From Aedes albopictus (lineage: Eukaryota > Arthropoda > Insecta > Diptera > Culicidae), in assembly GCF_035046485.1 (NCBI RefSeq), contig NC_085138.1:9831823-9895822 (forward strand): 64,000 nucleotides of DNA, in the 5' to 3' direction. Below the pieces are notes generated by a model. It was given only the letters and a program-made list of their open reading frames with translations, did not search any database and was not told the DNA's origin. Position numbers and translations under genes: made by a program. Below, piece by piece: positions 1 to 11,889 of the stretch; position 1 is the first letter of the stretch, and every line of letters starts with the position of its first letter.

Positions 1-1184
1 ATCAACATTTTGGTAAAAAAATAGCCTTCTGCTATTGATTGGTTTTTGAAAAGCTTTAACAGAGTTTCTCATTTTGAACTACTGCACAGATTATCACACT
101 TATTTGATTTCAGTTGAGATTCTGTTTCATTGAGTAAATCCTATTTGAATAACCGCTTTCAAATTGTGGAAGTTAAAGGAAATCATTGAAGTCCGATTGG
201 TATTCCATCGCGAGTGCTACAAGGATTGGTTTCAGGACCAGTCAATTTTTGACCGATTCTCATGTAATTCTGTACACGGATAGTCATATTGGTGTCTACA
301 TGTGTACAAAATTTCATGAGTATCGGTTAAAAAATGAGTTATACCAAAAACCAGACCCGTGCAAAAAAAGAATCGGGTGTATCCACATGTTTGCAGATGA
401 TAAGAAGTTGTATTTCTACGGAATTATTATGAACGAATTGCATGGTAATGAAACGTGACTAACGACATGATGTGACGAAATTGAATATAAATTTCAAAGC
501 TCCACAAATAATTTGTTCTCAATCAATTCTTCAAAAACTAAGGTGTTTTTAATTTTCTAATTGATCCAGTTGTATCATGTTAATTCAATAACAATGATAA
601 AACTTCTAATTTCAGAATAATTTATTAAAAATAATCTTGAATGGGACTACAAACTGCAAAACCTATGGAGGATTGTGAAACTTAAAACTTACTTCAGGAA
701 TGTTAACAGTTTCAATGAAAGTCATCCTTTTCATATCCATTTTGTTGCCTCACTTATCATAGCTTCATATGACCGTTTGAGAGTTGCATCAACCCTAGTA
801 GGATTTTGAGGTCAATATGAACGTTCACTGCGCCATCGTGGTTTGAAAAATCTAACATCTTAAGTGGGTTAAATCACGGCATACGTTGGGCATTCAATTT
901 GACTAGATTCTCTAGTGTGGCTCAGGCTCACCTACAATGACAACTGTTGGGATACTTATTTCTTTTTTAGTTTTTAGTTTTAGTTTTAGTGTCGAACTGT
1001 CAAATTTAAGTCAAAATTAATCTTAATTCGCGATTTGGAACAGACCCTTAAAGGTCTGGATCATGATTCAAACTTGTTAAAACTACTGTATTTTACAAGC
1101 ACAGTAGCACCGCACAGCGGCGTAACTGCGTACCAAACACCACCTGTAAAATGTTCATTTGACATAAACTGCATTTTTAAAACT
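1..1184. other. AT-rich DNA without a recognisable gene
   Basis: All six frames carry only short open stretches with no recognisable domain. The one identifiable item is the repeat at 271-382, listed separately. I see no splice-bounded exon, RNA gene or complete transposon here. Confidence 0.6.
271..382 (+). repeat. Dispersed repeat, copy 1 (partner at 43,332-43,420)
   Basis: The stretch contains the phrases ACAAAATTTCATGAG, ATCGGT and CAGACCCGTGCAAAAAAA followed by ATCGGGTGT. The same phrases occur in the same order at 43,332-43,420. The phrase around AAAATTTCATG also resembles the internal subrepeats of the element at 7,315-8,263, so this is probably a fragment of a larger repeat family. 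Family not named. Confidence 0.6.
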
Positions 1185-1375
1185 ATAACTGAGTTTGTTA
1201 TAATGTTCATATAAAGATGATCCAAATAAATTTATTTGTATTATAACTAACCTTGTTATAATTCTGATATAATTAAATCAGGGTTTCAAATCATTTTTGT
1301 CAAATATATCTAAATATAACAAACGGTGATATATCTATCAACCGTTGATATAATTTTGTTACATTTTTGTTATGC
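1185..1375. repeat. Degenerate TTATAAC/GTTATA subrepeats
   Basis: Short AT-rich motifs of the kind GTTATAAT or TATAACAAA recur several times over about 190 bp. The same texture occurs at 8,985-9,640, so both look like remains of one repeat family. No coding capacity. Confidence 0.5.
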
Positions 1376-2477
1376 CTTTCTGATCGGGTACACACACGGC
1401 GCGCCCAGTGGAGGAATTTCGAACTTTGTAACTCATCATCTGTAAGTTATTAGCGTATCCAATATTTTTTCCGAAGACACTATTTCTAATTATCAGGGTC
1501 TTGAGCTGTCGCATATCGTAACGTTTGCTTGACAACCTAATGTGGTTCCTGTAGTGCAATTTGGCATCACACTGTTGGTGGCGCCTCTGACGGCCAAGTT
1601 ACCAACTAATCATATGAACCAAATGATAGATCTTTTCAAACCCTAAAACTTTGCCGAGGAAAGTATTGCGCTATCTCTTAACACACCCGGGATAATTGGC
1701 CACACCCCCAAAAAGCCCAAATCCCATAAGCTTAGTCTCCTATTAGGCGGATTCCAATGGCGCCCCCGACCAGTGATTTAACAAGAGTATCGACTGTAGA
1801 ATGGTTGGTAAACCATCACTGCACTTCAAAAATGCATTGAAAATATTTTAAAATTGAAATCTTCAAAAATATCAATATCAAAATATATATGACGGACTTA
1901 CCCCATAGGGGTGACGGTCTTACCCGCACTGAATTAAAAACATCAATATTTAATATGGTTGTGTTATGTGCATTATGTGCCAGAATTAACATAATTTGAC
2001 AATTCCAATGCACAAGTCTTATAAAAAACTAATGAATCGAATATTCTGCGTACTTAAAATATCAATTTTCGTCTTACATTTATTTTGAAAAATCCAAATG
2101 CTTAAGGTGACGGGGTTACCCCTTCCTCCCCTACATGAATCAAGGAAAGCACATTTCCCGCCATGCTTGTAGTCGCCGTCGCCGTCGACTTTGTTCGCTT
2201 CAGCAGTAGATAACAACAGTAAAAAGCGAAACGAAAAGAAGCGACAATCATCTCAAATACTTTATCTCGCTCAAGTGGATGAAACCGTTATGTGTGTTCG
2301 ATGGGGCAGTTTTTCATCCGGTCCAAGCTTCACGATGCTCCCGGTTTTGCTCTAAGCAGAATACTGCTCTGGAGCAGCGAGTGGTGAGTTGTAGCGGAGT
2401 TCTCTGTTGTTGGGGAAAGTTTTTTGCGACGGTTTTAGGCCAAAAAAGTCCAGAAATCGAAGAGAGTGTGATTACTT
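1376..2477. other. Unassigned DNA
   Basis: There is no convincing open frame, RNA gene or transposon end in this 1.1 kb. A few GC-richer patches (around 2,100-2,200) have no recognisable product. Confidence 0.5.
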
Positions 2478-2612
2478 AAGCGCCGAAAAGACATGGATCG
2501 GAACAATATGCGGAAGTTTTATGCAACTGTCAATGGTGTGTGGCACAAGTGTGCTTCAGATCAGACCCAGATTGGAAAACGAGAACCATACTTGTTAAAA
2601 ATGACTGATTAG
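2478..2612 (+). pseudogene. Non-LTR retrotransposon ORF2 fragment
   Basis: The plus-strand frame reads KRRKDMDRNNMRKFYATVNG and continues to a stop near 2,610. The R-(K/R)-F-Y-x-x-V-N motif is typical of the linker between endonuclease and reverse transcriptase in several LINE clades. A diverged relative lies at 40,478-40,680. Only about 45 codons survive, so the clade cannot be set. Confidence 0.5.
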
Positions 2613-3737
2613 GCCTGATCATAAATTATTATAGATACTTCAGTTGATTAAGACTAATTCTGTGTATTTTATGAGCGCCTAACACGGACTGTCTCGTCTC
2701 TGTTTACCGCCTGGTCCGGTCCAGCGGGGGGACGGTGAACCGGCCAATATATTTACGGGAACGAGTGTCGCCTAAAACCACGATGACATGTTACCAACAT
2801 CCTCGTAGCCGTCGCCACCGACCATCCTACCATCAGGGGACGATGAACGACGACGAACCGGAAAAGTTCTGAATGGAAAAATGGTTGTTTTTATGACTTT
2901 GGTTGGGGAGGATTCTTCACGTCGTTCGTCGTTTTGATGTACGATTTTTCGCTTTCTAGCACCACAGCGTTCGCTACCGTCTCTCATCCGGAGGAATCCA
3001 TGGTAACCCCTCCAACAGCCGTCGTCAACCGTTTGGCAGTGAGCTTGGCCAGCTCGCATTGCCGATCAGCGAATCGATGGCACGAAGTTACGAAGTCGAA
3101 GAAGGGTGGTCATCCGACCGCAGAAGCACCTACGCCCGGCAGAGACTACCACCCAGGTTTACACTCTACGGAGAATCCTCAGGCGCCGTTCTTGCCTGGG
3201 TAGGAAACCACCAACCAAATCATCACCATACGCACCACCACTACGAAGTACCGCAAGCAGCAAGGAAGGAAGCCAGCCATCAACCGATGGAGTGGCGCAA
3301 GGTCGTGCCAGACGATGACCCCGACCGATCCAAAACGAAGCACCGTGAAGCCCATTGAAGTCAATCCGAAGTCCCCGAATCAAGTCAAGCTACTGTAGAA
3401 GAAGAAGTCATTCCCGCTGTGCACCCGGCACGGCATCCCTGGAGATAGCCCCACACTAGGAAGCGCACGTGAGCCCGAAGTCAACGTGTATCGGCGCCGG
3501 AGGCGCATAGACGTAGCAGTCCATCAGCAGTTCCCCTCCGCACGCACCCGCGTGGCGATGTCCCGTCGGCAAGGGTCGGCGAAGTTCATCCGTAGCAGCA
3601 ACAGAAACAAAGTGAATTCCAAAACATGTGCCAATATTGTTAGATGTAAGCAAGTGAAGATCAGTAGAAGTAGAAATTCGAATGAAATTTGTAATAAGCT
3701 CTTGTTTGAAACCCGTCTGGTTTCAAGGCGGCCGGCA
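2613..3737. other. GC-richer non-coding stretch, possibly internal part of an LTR element
   Basis: Base composition is clearly richer in GC than the surroundings and several overlapping open stretches of 60-100 codons occur on both strands. None has a recognisable domain, and overlapping openness is expected from composition alone. It directly precedes the LTR-like block at 3,738, so it may be the degraded 3' internal part of an LTR retrotransposon. That is inference from position only. Confidence 0.3.
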
Positions 3738-4100
3738 TGTTCGGTCCGAGATTGTGAACCACTGGTTCTGATCTCTTTAGATCAGTTTCCCCATCTAAGC
3801 CACTCATGAGAAGAGCACTAACTCTCGCTTCTCGAGAGAGCGATCCCGAAGTCGGGCAAGATACGTTGTACGAAACCCCAAATAAACTAGTTAGCTCCAA
3901 ATCGTTGCACAAAGCACCCGGTTTTTCGTATTCGGTCCGGTTAATAAATAGTGTACCATAAAGTGCCAGTGTCGTTTTTACGCGTTGAAGAAGGTCACTG
4001 AACGAAGGCCGAGGTCAAGGACCTCCTAAGAAGACCCGCGTCTGGACGGACAGAGATTGATTACAGTCCACTCGTCCACTAATTAGTCCGTGCCAGAACA
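3738..4100 (+). mobile_element. Putative LTR remnant
   Basis: The block starts TGTTCGGTCC and ends GCCAGAACA, matching the TG...CA ends of retroviral-type LTRs. It has an AATAAA-type signal near 3,943 and a purine/GC-rich stretch just upstream. The flanking pentamers do not match, so this is not a clean solo LTR. It could be the 3' LTR of a truncated BEL- or gypsy-type element. Confidence 0.4.
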
Positions 4101-4469
4101 CCAATCTTCCCAGTCGTTAACGCTGCTCGGGCATTAGGATGTAGAGAGCGGTGGGCCTCGCCTTAACAAGATGTTTTCCGGGAAAACAGCATCATCCAGG
4201 CTTTGGGAGCGTCTTTATGGATCATGTTATTCTCGATGCGTTTTATGACTTTGTTTGTGTCCATGGTAGGACTTCGGCAAAAATTGAAAGGACTAGCAAA
4301 TAAAATGATTGTGAGCTCAGCATTTCAGATATGTCGGTAGTCGTAAAATGTGAATTACTCTTTCAAGCAGTGAAGCTCAATAGATACTTACGCCCGGTTT
4401 GTTCAGCATCATTTCGTCATAGGTATTTTCTGGCTTTCACTAGGCATGGAGTATTTTCGTCGATCATTT
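4101..4469. other. Unassigned DNA
   Basis: No gene, repeat copy or transposon terminus is recognised here. Confidence 0.5.
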
Positions 4470-4600
4470 CCCATTTCCCTCCCCATCCCCACATTGACCA
4501 GCAATCTGACGTAGCAGACACCATTGTCGCCTAGGAATATAATAAAATCATCAATATTCAAACACTAAAGATGAACTGTAGCATTACATGACCGCCGAAA
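4470..4600 (+). repeat. Fragment of the SINE-associated repeat seen at 26.4-26.87 kb
   Basis: The string around CCCTCCCCATCCCCACATTG, then GACGTAGCAGACACCATTGTCGCCTA, matches the 3' part of the repeat at 26,760-26,860 and, inverted, 32,985-33,070. It is a decayed 3' fragment without the tRNA-like head. Confidence 0.65.
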
Positions 4601-4689
4601 TAACAGTTTGATAACCAAATAGCCTTGTAAAGATTTTGAAAACCATAATAAAACCTTATACCGTTTATTTTTGTTGTATGATGGTTCTA

Positions 4690-7314
4690 AGAACCTCTTC
4701 TGGTCAATTTCACTAAAAATGTTACTTGGAAGGCCTCCTTGGAAACCTTCGAAAGTTACCCCAGAGATTTCTTCGTAGTATTCCTCCAAAAAATCCATCT
4801 TGAGATTACATTAGAAATACATCTGGGTATTCCTGCATGATTTTTTATGGAAATTTCAAGAGATATTTCTTCAGGAAGTCCTTATGAGGAATTTTCCAGA
4901 CACTCCTTCCAGGGGATTTCTCTAGAATGCCTTCTATGATTCCTTTATGGATACCTGGAGATAGCTATCGACTGAGGGATCTGGAAACCTGGGACGATTT
5001 TTGGCTTGGCAGTCGCAATTGCAATCAAACGATCAGATATTCTCCTTCATCGGACGTTTCGATGTTTATTACATCTTATTCAGGGAATTAGAAGTGTTAA
5101 TCGCTTTCGATCTGAAAAGCTTTGTGAAATCATAATCCGTCTAGAACAATATTTTTAAAAACGTTGGGATTCACTTCTAGAACACTAATAATATCCGCAG
5201 AATTCGGTTCGCACTTCTAACAACACTCCTTGAGGATTCACAGACGAAACTCCAGAAATATTCCTAGAAGAAAACTCAGAGAAAGTTCTCTTCATACTCA
5301 GTAGGAATTTCTAGAAGGATTCTCAGAAGATTTCTAGAAGGAATCCTTGGATAATTCCTAAAACAGAATTCCTGGAAGATTCTCAATAGAAACTTCTGAA
5401 GAATTCCGACAAGGAACACGTGGAGAATTTTCAGAAGAAACTTTTGGAATATTCCTAGAAAGAACACTGATAGATCTCCAAAAAGAATTTTTAAAGGTTT
5501 TTGAGGAGCAACTTTTGAAAAAATGCCAGTAGGACACCCTGAGGAACATGTCTGGGTACTTGGGAAACGTCCATAAATTACATCACTCAAAAATTGGCCA
5601 TTTTCGACCCCTCCCCTCTTATGCCACACTTTTTGTATGGGACCTCTGGGATTTTACTATGGGTTGTCACACTTTACTGAACCCCCCCTCCTCCCTCAAA
5701 GCGTGACGTAATTTATGGACGTTCCCTTGTCCAGGAATTCGAACTAAGTATTTCTCGAGGACCTCCTGGAGGATTCACAGAAGAAACTCCCGGAAGATTT
5801 CCAGAAGAAACTCAGGGACGATTCGCAGCAAGAACTTGAGGATTTCCAGAAGGAATACTTGGAAAATTCCCAAAAAAAAAGAACTCCTGGAAATTTACCA
5901 CTACGAACTCTTGAAGGATTCTCACAAGAAAGGAAGAAATTTCTGACAGATTTTCAGAAGGAATTCCAGTGCCTGCCTGGGTACTTGTCCAGGAATTTAA
6001 TCTAAGAATTTCTCCACAAACTCCTGGAGGATTCACAGGAAAAAAATCCTGGAATATTCCTAGAAGAAACTAAAGGAGAGTTCACAGCAGGAACTTGAGG
6101 CTTTCCAGAAGAAGTCCTTGGAGAATCCCTAAACAGAACTCCTGGAGGATTCCCACAAGAAACGATATTCAAAAGAAACTTTTTTAAGATTCTCAGAAAA
6201 AAAAAAAACGCTGGTAGATTTCCAGAAGCAATTTCAGAAGGAGCACTTGTAGATATTCCAGTAGAAAACCTTGAAGAAATTCCAATGACTATTCTGGAGA
6301 GAATCCGTCAGAAGCATCCAAGAACAATACCATGGATGAATCCCAAAAGAAACTTCAGCAGGAATTCCAGAAATAACTCCTAGGAGAAATGCAATGCCTG
6401 CAAGAAATCCGAAAAACTATTTTTTCGGATAAAGAAAAGTGCAAAAGAATTCCTCTAGGAATTTCAGAACGAGTATCTGGATGAATATCGGAAAAAAAAA
6501 GTCTTGGAGAGATGATCTCTTGGGTAGAACCCAGAATTAATCCAGTTCTTGGTGAAATTCCTAATGCAATCCCAGTAGAAATTCCAAAAGGAATCTGAAA
6601 AAGGAGAAACCCTGAAGGAACTCCTGCAGAAATCCCATGGGTCAAGGTATCCAAATGAAAACTCATTGGATTCAAAGAAGATTTCTTCAGGATTTTTTCA
6701 AAATTCCCGTAGAAACATCTAAATAAAACCCCGAAAGACCTCTTCGAGGAATTTCAGAACTAATATCTCGGTAAATATTGGAAGGAAGTCCTAGAGGGAT
6801 TACAAGAGAAAAAAACAGAATTAATTCAATATAAAAAGGCCCAGTTTTAGGTGGAACTCCTGAGCAATCTCAGTAGTAATTCTAAGAGGATTTTAAAAAG
6901 GAACGTCTGAGGTAATTTGATGAAATTCTGACACAATGTTAGAATTACAGCCAAAACTTGCGCTGTCGTAACTCTTATGTAACATGTTTGTTGCTTGGGT
7001 AGGAATTTATCCAGTAACTTCTGAAGAATTCGCTGAAGACACTCCAGAAAGATTCCTTGAGGAACCTCTGAATAAAACCCCCAAAGAACTTCTTGGAGAA
7101 TTTCAGAACAAATATCTCGGTAAATATCGATTGGAAGTCTTGAAGGGATTTCAAGAGGACCTCTTGAGTAAAACCCAGAATTAAACAAGTTCCAGTTTTT
7201 GGTGGAACTTTTGAAACAGTCTCAGAATAAATTCCCAGAGGAATTTAAAAGGGACATCTGAGATAAATCCAGAAGAAATTCTGGTAGAAATCCCAGGGGT
7301 CCAAGATATCCATA
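4690..7314. repeat. Type A degenerate repeat tract
   Basis: The tract consists of loosely repeated words such as GAATTCCTGGA, GGATTCACAGAAGAAACTC and TTTCCAGAAGGAA with a period near 24-30 bp. A higher-order unit of roughly 300-350 bp is visible: CCAGAATTAA followed by CCAGTT(C/T)TTGGTGGAA recurs near 6,530, 6,820 and 7,180. Open frames here are by-products of the repeat. It resumes after the element at 7,315-8,263. Confidence 0.75.
5562..5726. mobile_element. MITE, AACGTCCATAAATTACGTCA family, copy 1
   Basis: The inverted ends read GGGAAACGTCCATAAATTA and (inverted) GGGAACGTCCATAAATTACG. The interior contains a C-rich tract complementary to the G-rich tracts of copy 2 at 57,210-57,376. An empty site survives in the same repeat tract near 5,980-5,995 (GGGTACTTGTCCAGGAATT), showing insertion at TT with duplication of TT. 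Confidence 0.85.
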
Positions 7315-8263
7315 AAGCCTGTATCCGCAATAATCGGGACACAGAAATACAGCTGTAACTTTGCCACAGAAACATTACAATTGCTCAAATTTGACCTAAT
7401 AACGTCTTCTAATGTGGTCATTTCACCAACAAAATTTCATGTGAATCGGTGCAGTACTTTTTGTTGTATCAATGAAAGAGTAGAATGTACACCATTGAAT
7501 TTTGTACAGCCCTTAGTTTGGCTTGTCAGCGTTGTATCTTTTGAATTTGGTAAAGGAAATGGCTGAAATTTTGCACACAAACTTCTCTATCTACATTTGT
7601 TGCATAGGCAAAATTTCAAAAAAAAAATCGATGCACTATTAACAATTTTATAGTCGTAACGTGTATTGGGACTGAACGTGATTTTAGCACCTCGAACAGC
7701 AATTAGTCAGCACCCTTTTTTGTTTTGATTGTACTATTGAAAGTACTATACCAATGTTCATCAAATTTTGCAGGCATAATATAAACATAATCATCTACCT
7801 TCTGTGAAAATTTAATGAAAATTGGCAGAGGAATTCAAAAGTTATGAATAGGCAAACATCGCACATGGAAAACACGAAAAACTTTCACTAACACTCACTC
7901 CTATCAACACCAGTAGCTTTCAAACCAATTGATCAAAGTTGATGAAATTTTGCAAGAAAATGTCTCTATAAGTATCATAACTGCCAACGAAATTCCATAA
8001 TTATAGTCACAGAACTTTGAACTGTAGCGTGAAAGAACCATCTTTTATGCGAATGAAAATTGTCATGATTGTACAAAATGCTTAAAACCACGTCTGTTTG
8101 TTTTTAATCCACAGTTAAAAGTAATGCATCGATTTTTACGAAATTTTGCACAAATAATAAACATACATCAAAAAGCTCTCAGTCAATTATTGGGCCAATT
8201 TCACCGATTCATTACAGAGCTACAGCCATGCTTCTGTGTCCCGATTATTGCGGATACAGGCTT
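7315..8263. mobile_element. TA-flanked DNA transposon derivative, 949 bp
   Basis: Terminal inverted repeats of about 31 bp begin AAGCCTGTATCCGCAATAAT and are followed inward by CGGGACACAGAA. TA flanks both ends (7,313-7,314 and 8,264-8,265), as for Tc1/mariner-type elements. The flanks rejoin into a type A repeat unit that has an uninterrupted paralogue near 6,640-6,670. No transposase frame is present. The interior has four or five degenerate subrepeats anchored on GAAATTTTGCA about 175-200 bp apart. Confidence 0.85.
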
Positions 8264-8850
8264 TACATAAACTTCTCATTGAATTTCAAAAATTAACTAA
8301 GCGCAATCCTCACTAATCGGGAATACCTAGAGGCATCCATTCAACATTCTTGAAGGAATCTTAAAAGAAGGGAAAAGCTAAAATTAGTTCTGACGGAATT
8401 GACAGATAATAGAAAAATTCTCAGAAATTTGTCAAAAAATATCTGAGAAGAAATTCCTCAAAAGCACGTATATATATTCCCAGAAAAATCTCACAAGAAA
8501 CTTTCGGAGAAGGCACAACTTCTAATGGAAATTATAAAAAGCATTTTGGAATTTTGGAATTCCGGAAGAAACTTCGGTGAAACCCGAAGAAAAAAAAACT
8601 GCTTAAGTAATGTCGAATGATTCGATGAGACCTCCAGAAACATATCCTCGAAGGTTTAAAAAAGCAAAAAATTGCTTGGAAAAACGAAAGAATCGGAGGA
8701 ATCTAGGAGAGCACTCAAGGATTCCTAATAGCTTGTGGAGGAATTCTTAGAGTTTACATAGAGAAATCCCTAAAAATTTTCTAAAGGAGTCTTAGAAAAA
8801 TCTCAAACTTCGGAACTGCGTAGAAAATGCTAGATGGAACTCCGTAGAAA
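8264..8850. repeat. Type A degenerate repeat tract, continued
   Basis: The same GAAGAAATTCC/GGAATTC texture continues after the 949-bp insertion and fades out near 8,850. A GGTTCAATTCTCG string at about 8,902 resembles a pol III B box, but no matching A box is clear. Confidence 0.65.
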
Positions 8851-8984
8851 ATGCTAAATGAATTTGAAAAGATTCATGCGAATCGTGAATCCATTGCCGG
8901 TGGGTTCAATTCTCGTCTCGGTCGAGATATTGCCTCGACATTCTCCCAACTAACATTTCATATATCAGAGGAAGGGTTTGTTAC

Positions 8985-9640
8985 AGGTATCCTGACTAGA
9001 AAATTATATCAAGTTTATATCATATTATGTTATGATTTAATAATATTTTTCTATAACTAATTATGTTATAAACTAGATGCAATAACTAAAATTGTAACAA
9101 AAAGTACACTAGTCTAAACAAGATTATAACCTATTGTGTTATAGTCATATCAAAATTATAACAAAATGAGTTATGAATTTTAGCCTCAGGATTACTAGTT
9201 TCTATCAGAATTTGATACAACTTTGGAACACAACATTTCAAATGTCGAAAACTTAAAACTCAATTATAATATTGCTGTGTGCATTCGAAATGCAAATATC
9301 AAATGCGGGAGCACCAAATGCGGTAAGATTTTCTAACAAGTAACCCGATGTCAGTGGGAGCTTTTGAATCATAGGTTGGCGATGGTTTTGACTATGGTTG
9401 CTATGTTGCCTTGGATAACACTGTGTTACCGCGTTTGGAGCGCATTTGGGCACCGTTTGCATCTTGAACGCACACAGCAATACAATGAGTTATAAAACAA
9501 TATTTGTAACATAATGTGATATAATTGAGTAATGGTATTTTGAAAACACCAAGGATGTTGAACATGATTATATCACTATGAGTTATAAATATCATAGTTT
9601 GTTAGGATTATGTTTGATTTTTGTTACAATTTACTAGTCG
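8985..9640. repeat. AT-rich TTATAACAAAATGAGTTAT subrepeat block
   Basis: Words such as TTATGTTATA, GTTATAA and ATAACAAAATGAGTTAT recur many times. A non-repetitive 240-bp piece (about 9,250-9,490) sits in the middle. The texture matches 1,185-1,375. No gene is visible. Confidence 0.5.
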
Positions 9641-9773
9641 GGATAGAGCCTACAATATCTTGAACTTTCGAATGATTTGGATGACCGACCACCAAAGCCA
9701 CCCAGGGTCATTATTTATTGAGGTATTGATATGAATTTGATAAACTTTTCTAAATTTGAAGAAAGCATATTAA

Positions 9774-10123
9774 GGCGAAACTGGAAGCATTTCCTCACTT
9801 TTTGGTTTTTGATTTTTCATTAAATAACGAAGCAATATTTTCAAAATCGGTTTTCGTGCACATGTAGAGTATGGATCAAGGTATCTTCTGAATTTTTTTC
9901 TAGTGGAAAATGTTTTTCGTTTTTGCAGAAACCATTTTTGAGTAAAATTTCATAAAAAAATGGTTTCTGCAAAAATGGAAAACATTTTCCACCTCAAAAA
10001 AAAACCAGAAGATACCTTGATCCATACTCTACATGTGCACGAAAACCGATTTTGAAAACATTGCTTCGTTATTTAATAAAAAATCAGAAACCGAAAAAAT
10101 GAGAAAATGCTTCCAGTTTCGCC
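9774..10123. mobile_element. TTAA-flanked foldback element, 350 bp
   Basis: Two arms of about 170 bp are inverted copies of each other almost to the centre (around 9,950). The ends read GGCGAAACTGG...CCAGTTTCGCC, and TTAA flanks both sides (9,770-9,773 and 10,124-10,127). A single diverged arm of the family lies at 57,537-57,685. TTAA duplication fits piggyBac-, Kolobok- or Sola3-mobilised MITEs; which one cannot be decided here. Confidence 0.9.
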
Positions 10124-10189
10124 TTAAAGAGCAGCTTTACACAACAACAAGTAACTTTAAAACAGTGTATAGATACCAAGATGTCTATT

Positions 10190-10735
10190 GAAAAAAAGTT
10201 ATGTATTTCCTTTTTTCGGAGACTTCAGGGCAGCCTCGGAAGAGTCTTAAGTGTTTCCGGGGATTATCGAAGGGATCCAAGGGCTTCCATGACCGCTCCA
10301 GAAGGTTCCGGAGGGACTTCAAGGCATATCATGGCGATTCAGAGGGTTTCAGAGCATCTTAGGGGGCTTCAAGGGCTTTCAGTAGAGCTTAAGTGAGGTT
10401 TCAAGATGTTCAAGAGGGTTTCCGGAACATTATCGGGGTTTTTGGGGTGCTTTAGTAGAGTTCAGAGAGCTTCAGCGGAGTTGCAAAGGGGTTTCAATGC
10501 GTTTTAGTGGATTTCAAGGGGAAGCTTTAGTAAAGTATAAGGGAAACCTGTGGGGTTTTACATTTTGTTTACAAACAAAATTGTAAAATTCAGTGTTTTT
10601 GGGAGTTTCTAGGAGTTTCAGTAGTTTTCGAGAAGTTTCAGGGTGTTTCAGGAGGTTTCAGTAGAGTTTAATGGTAGTCTACGGAGATCTCAGGAAGCTT
10701 TCTCATGGGTTTCAAGGCCTTCAAGACGCACAATG
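10190..10735. repeat. Type B degenerate repeat tract, part 1
   Basis: Words such as GGGTTTCAAGG, TTTCAGGGG, GAGCTTAAG and TTTCAGTAGAG recur with a loose 20-30 bp period. The same texture, on the opposite strand, forms 29,870-31,108 and 61,420-62,560. Not coding. Confidence 0.7.
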
Positions 10736-11199
10736 GTCCAATTTTGAGAAAAGCTGGCAGAAACTAAATTTTTGAACATCTCTTAAATGAGTTTCAGTAT
10801 ATCGATCATGCATCTACAATATCAGAAGCGTTGAATGTCTTTTGAGTAAATTTGAAATCATGAGTTTGTATCTTTTCACAGCGCTAAATAGCTGCTAATG
10901 GAAAACTTGCTGATTTTTTGATAAAGAACACAATTAAGTTCAACCACTACAAATGTCTAATTGTATAAGTAATTCAATGGCTTCCAGAAGTTTATTCGTA
11001 AGTTATGATGTATATTAGGTACATGCAATGGAAAAAGAGATCAAAATAACACTTTTGGCCTCAAAATTAACATCACAAAATGTTGAAGTACGAGAAATTC
11101 TTATACTTTAACTTCAAAGTGTCTTACAAATCGCTCCCAGCTACTCCCCGCGGAGATATTCGGTGCAAACGCTCGTCTAAGTATGCAGAATTGAATAAG
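10736..11199. other. Unassigned AT-rich DNA inside the type B region
   Basis: A non-repetitive stretch interrupts the type B repeats. No ends, TSD or coding frame were recognised. Confidence 0.45.
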
Positions 11200-11345
11200 G
11201 AAAATTGCAGCTGCCAAGAGCTGCCAAAACAATAGCGTCAAGTCGAGACAAGTACAAGACACCGAAGACGACCTTACAGTTGAGGTCGAAATACGTATCT
11301 GTCAAAGGAAGCAAATTCTTAATGGAATTCAAAGGAACAGTACTC
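11200..11345 (+). repeat. Dispersed repeat copy (partner near 60,500-60,590)
   Basis: The strings CGTATCTGTCAAAGGA, GCAAA and GGAATTCAAAGGAACAG recur in the same order near 60,507-60,570. I recall similar sequence as a common mosquito repeat, but the family name is uncertain. Flanking 11,346-11,890 shows nothing further. Confidence 0.55.
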
Positions 11346-11889
11346 AACCCGATTTTCTTTTTATTTAATAGCGCCATAATGATATGTGTGTACATAGAAA
11401 AATTGTATGAAAAACAGCAATTTTGTTGGGAATTCGAGAAGTAATCGACAAATAATAAAAAGGCCATTATTAATATGAAATTGAGAGCTCAATAATGTTT
11501 CAGTATATGCATTTAGGCTAAAATTAGCAGACTACTATGATTTGGCAATTTTTGCCACGTATTTTCAAATCTGGACCACTGTGCGATGTTTCGATAAACT
11601 AAAAGCAAAGACGGCTAATAACAAGACAGACAGCTCCCACCTTATCGCAGGCGACAAGGTTGAAACGCCCTCAACGATTCACAGGAACATTAAACATGAT
11701 TGTGTACGTGTACATGCAAATACGTACACGGAAGCTGTAGCATCTCACGCACACTTATTCATAATGTTGTTCCCGGGAGTCGTGTGCTTGAAGTTCTCAG
11801 AGTATATGGAGCAAGAGAATAGATGTCTGTCTTGTTATTATCCGTCTTCGCTAAAAGGGAATTCAGAGGGTTGCAGGATGATTCAGTGT

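Noticed and set aside
2934..3809. Several 70-107-codon overlapping frames in GC-rich DNA
   Set aside because: Frames overlap on both strands, have no domain and are explained by base composition.
4690..6850. Many minus-strand frames of 60-117 codons rich in Phe, Leu, Ser and Arg
   Set aside because: They follow the degenerate type A repeat, and similar frames arise in every copy of that texture.
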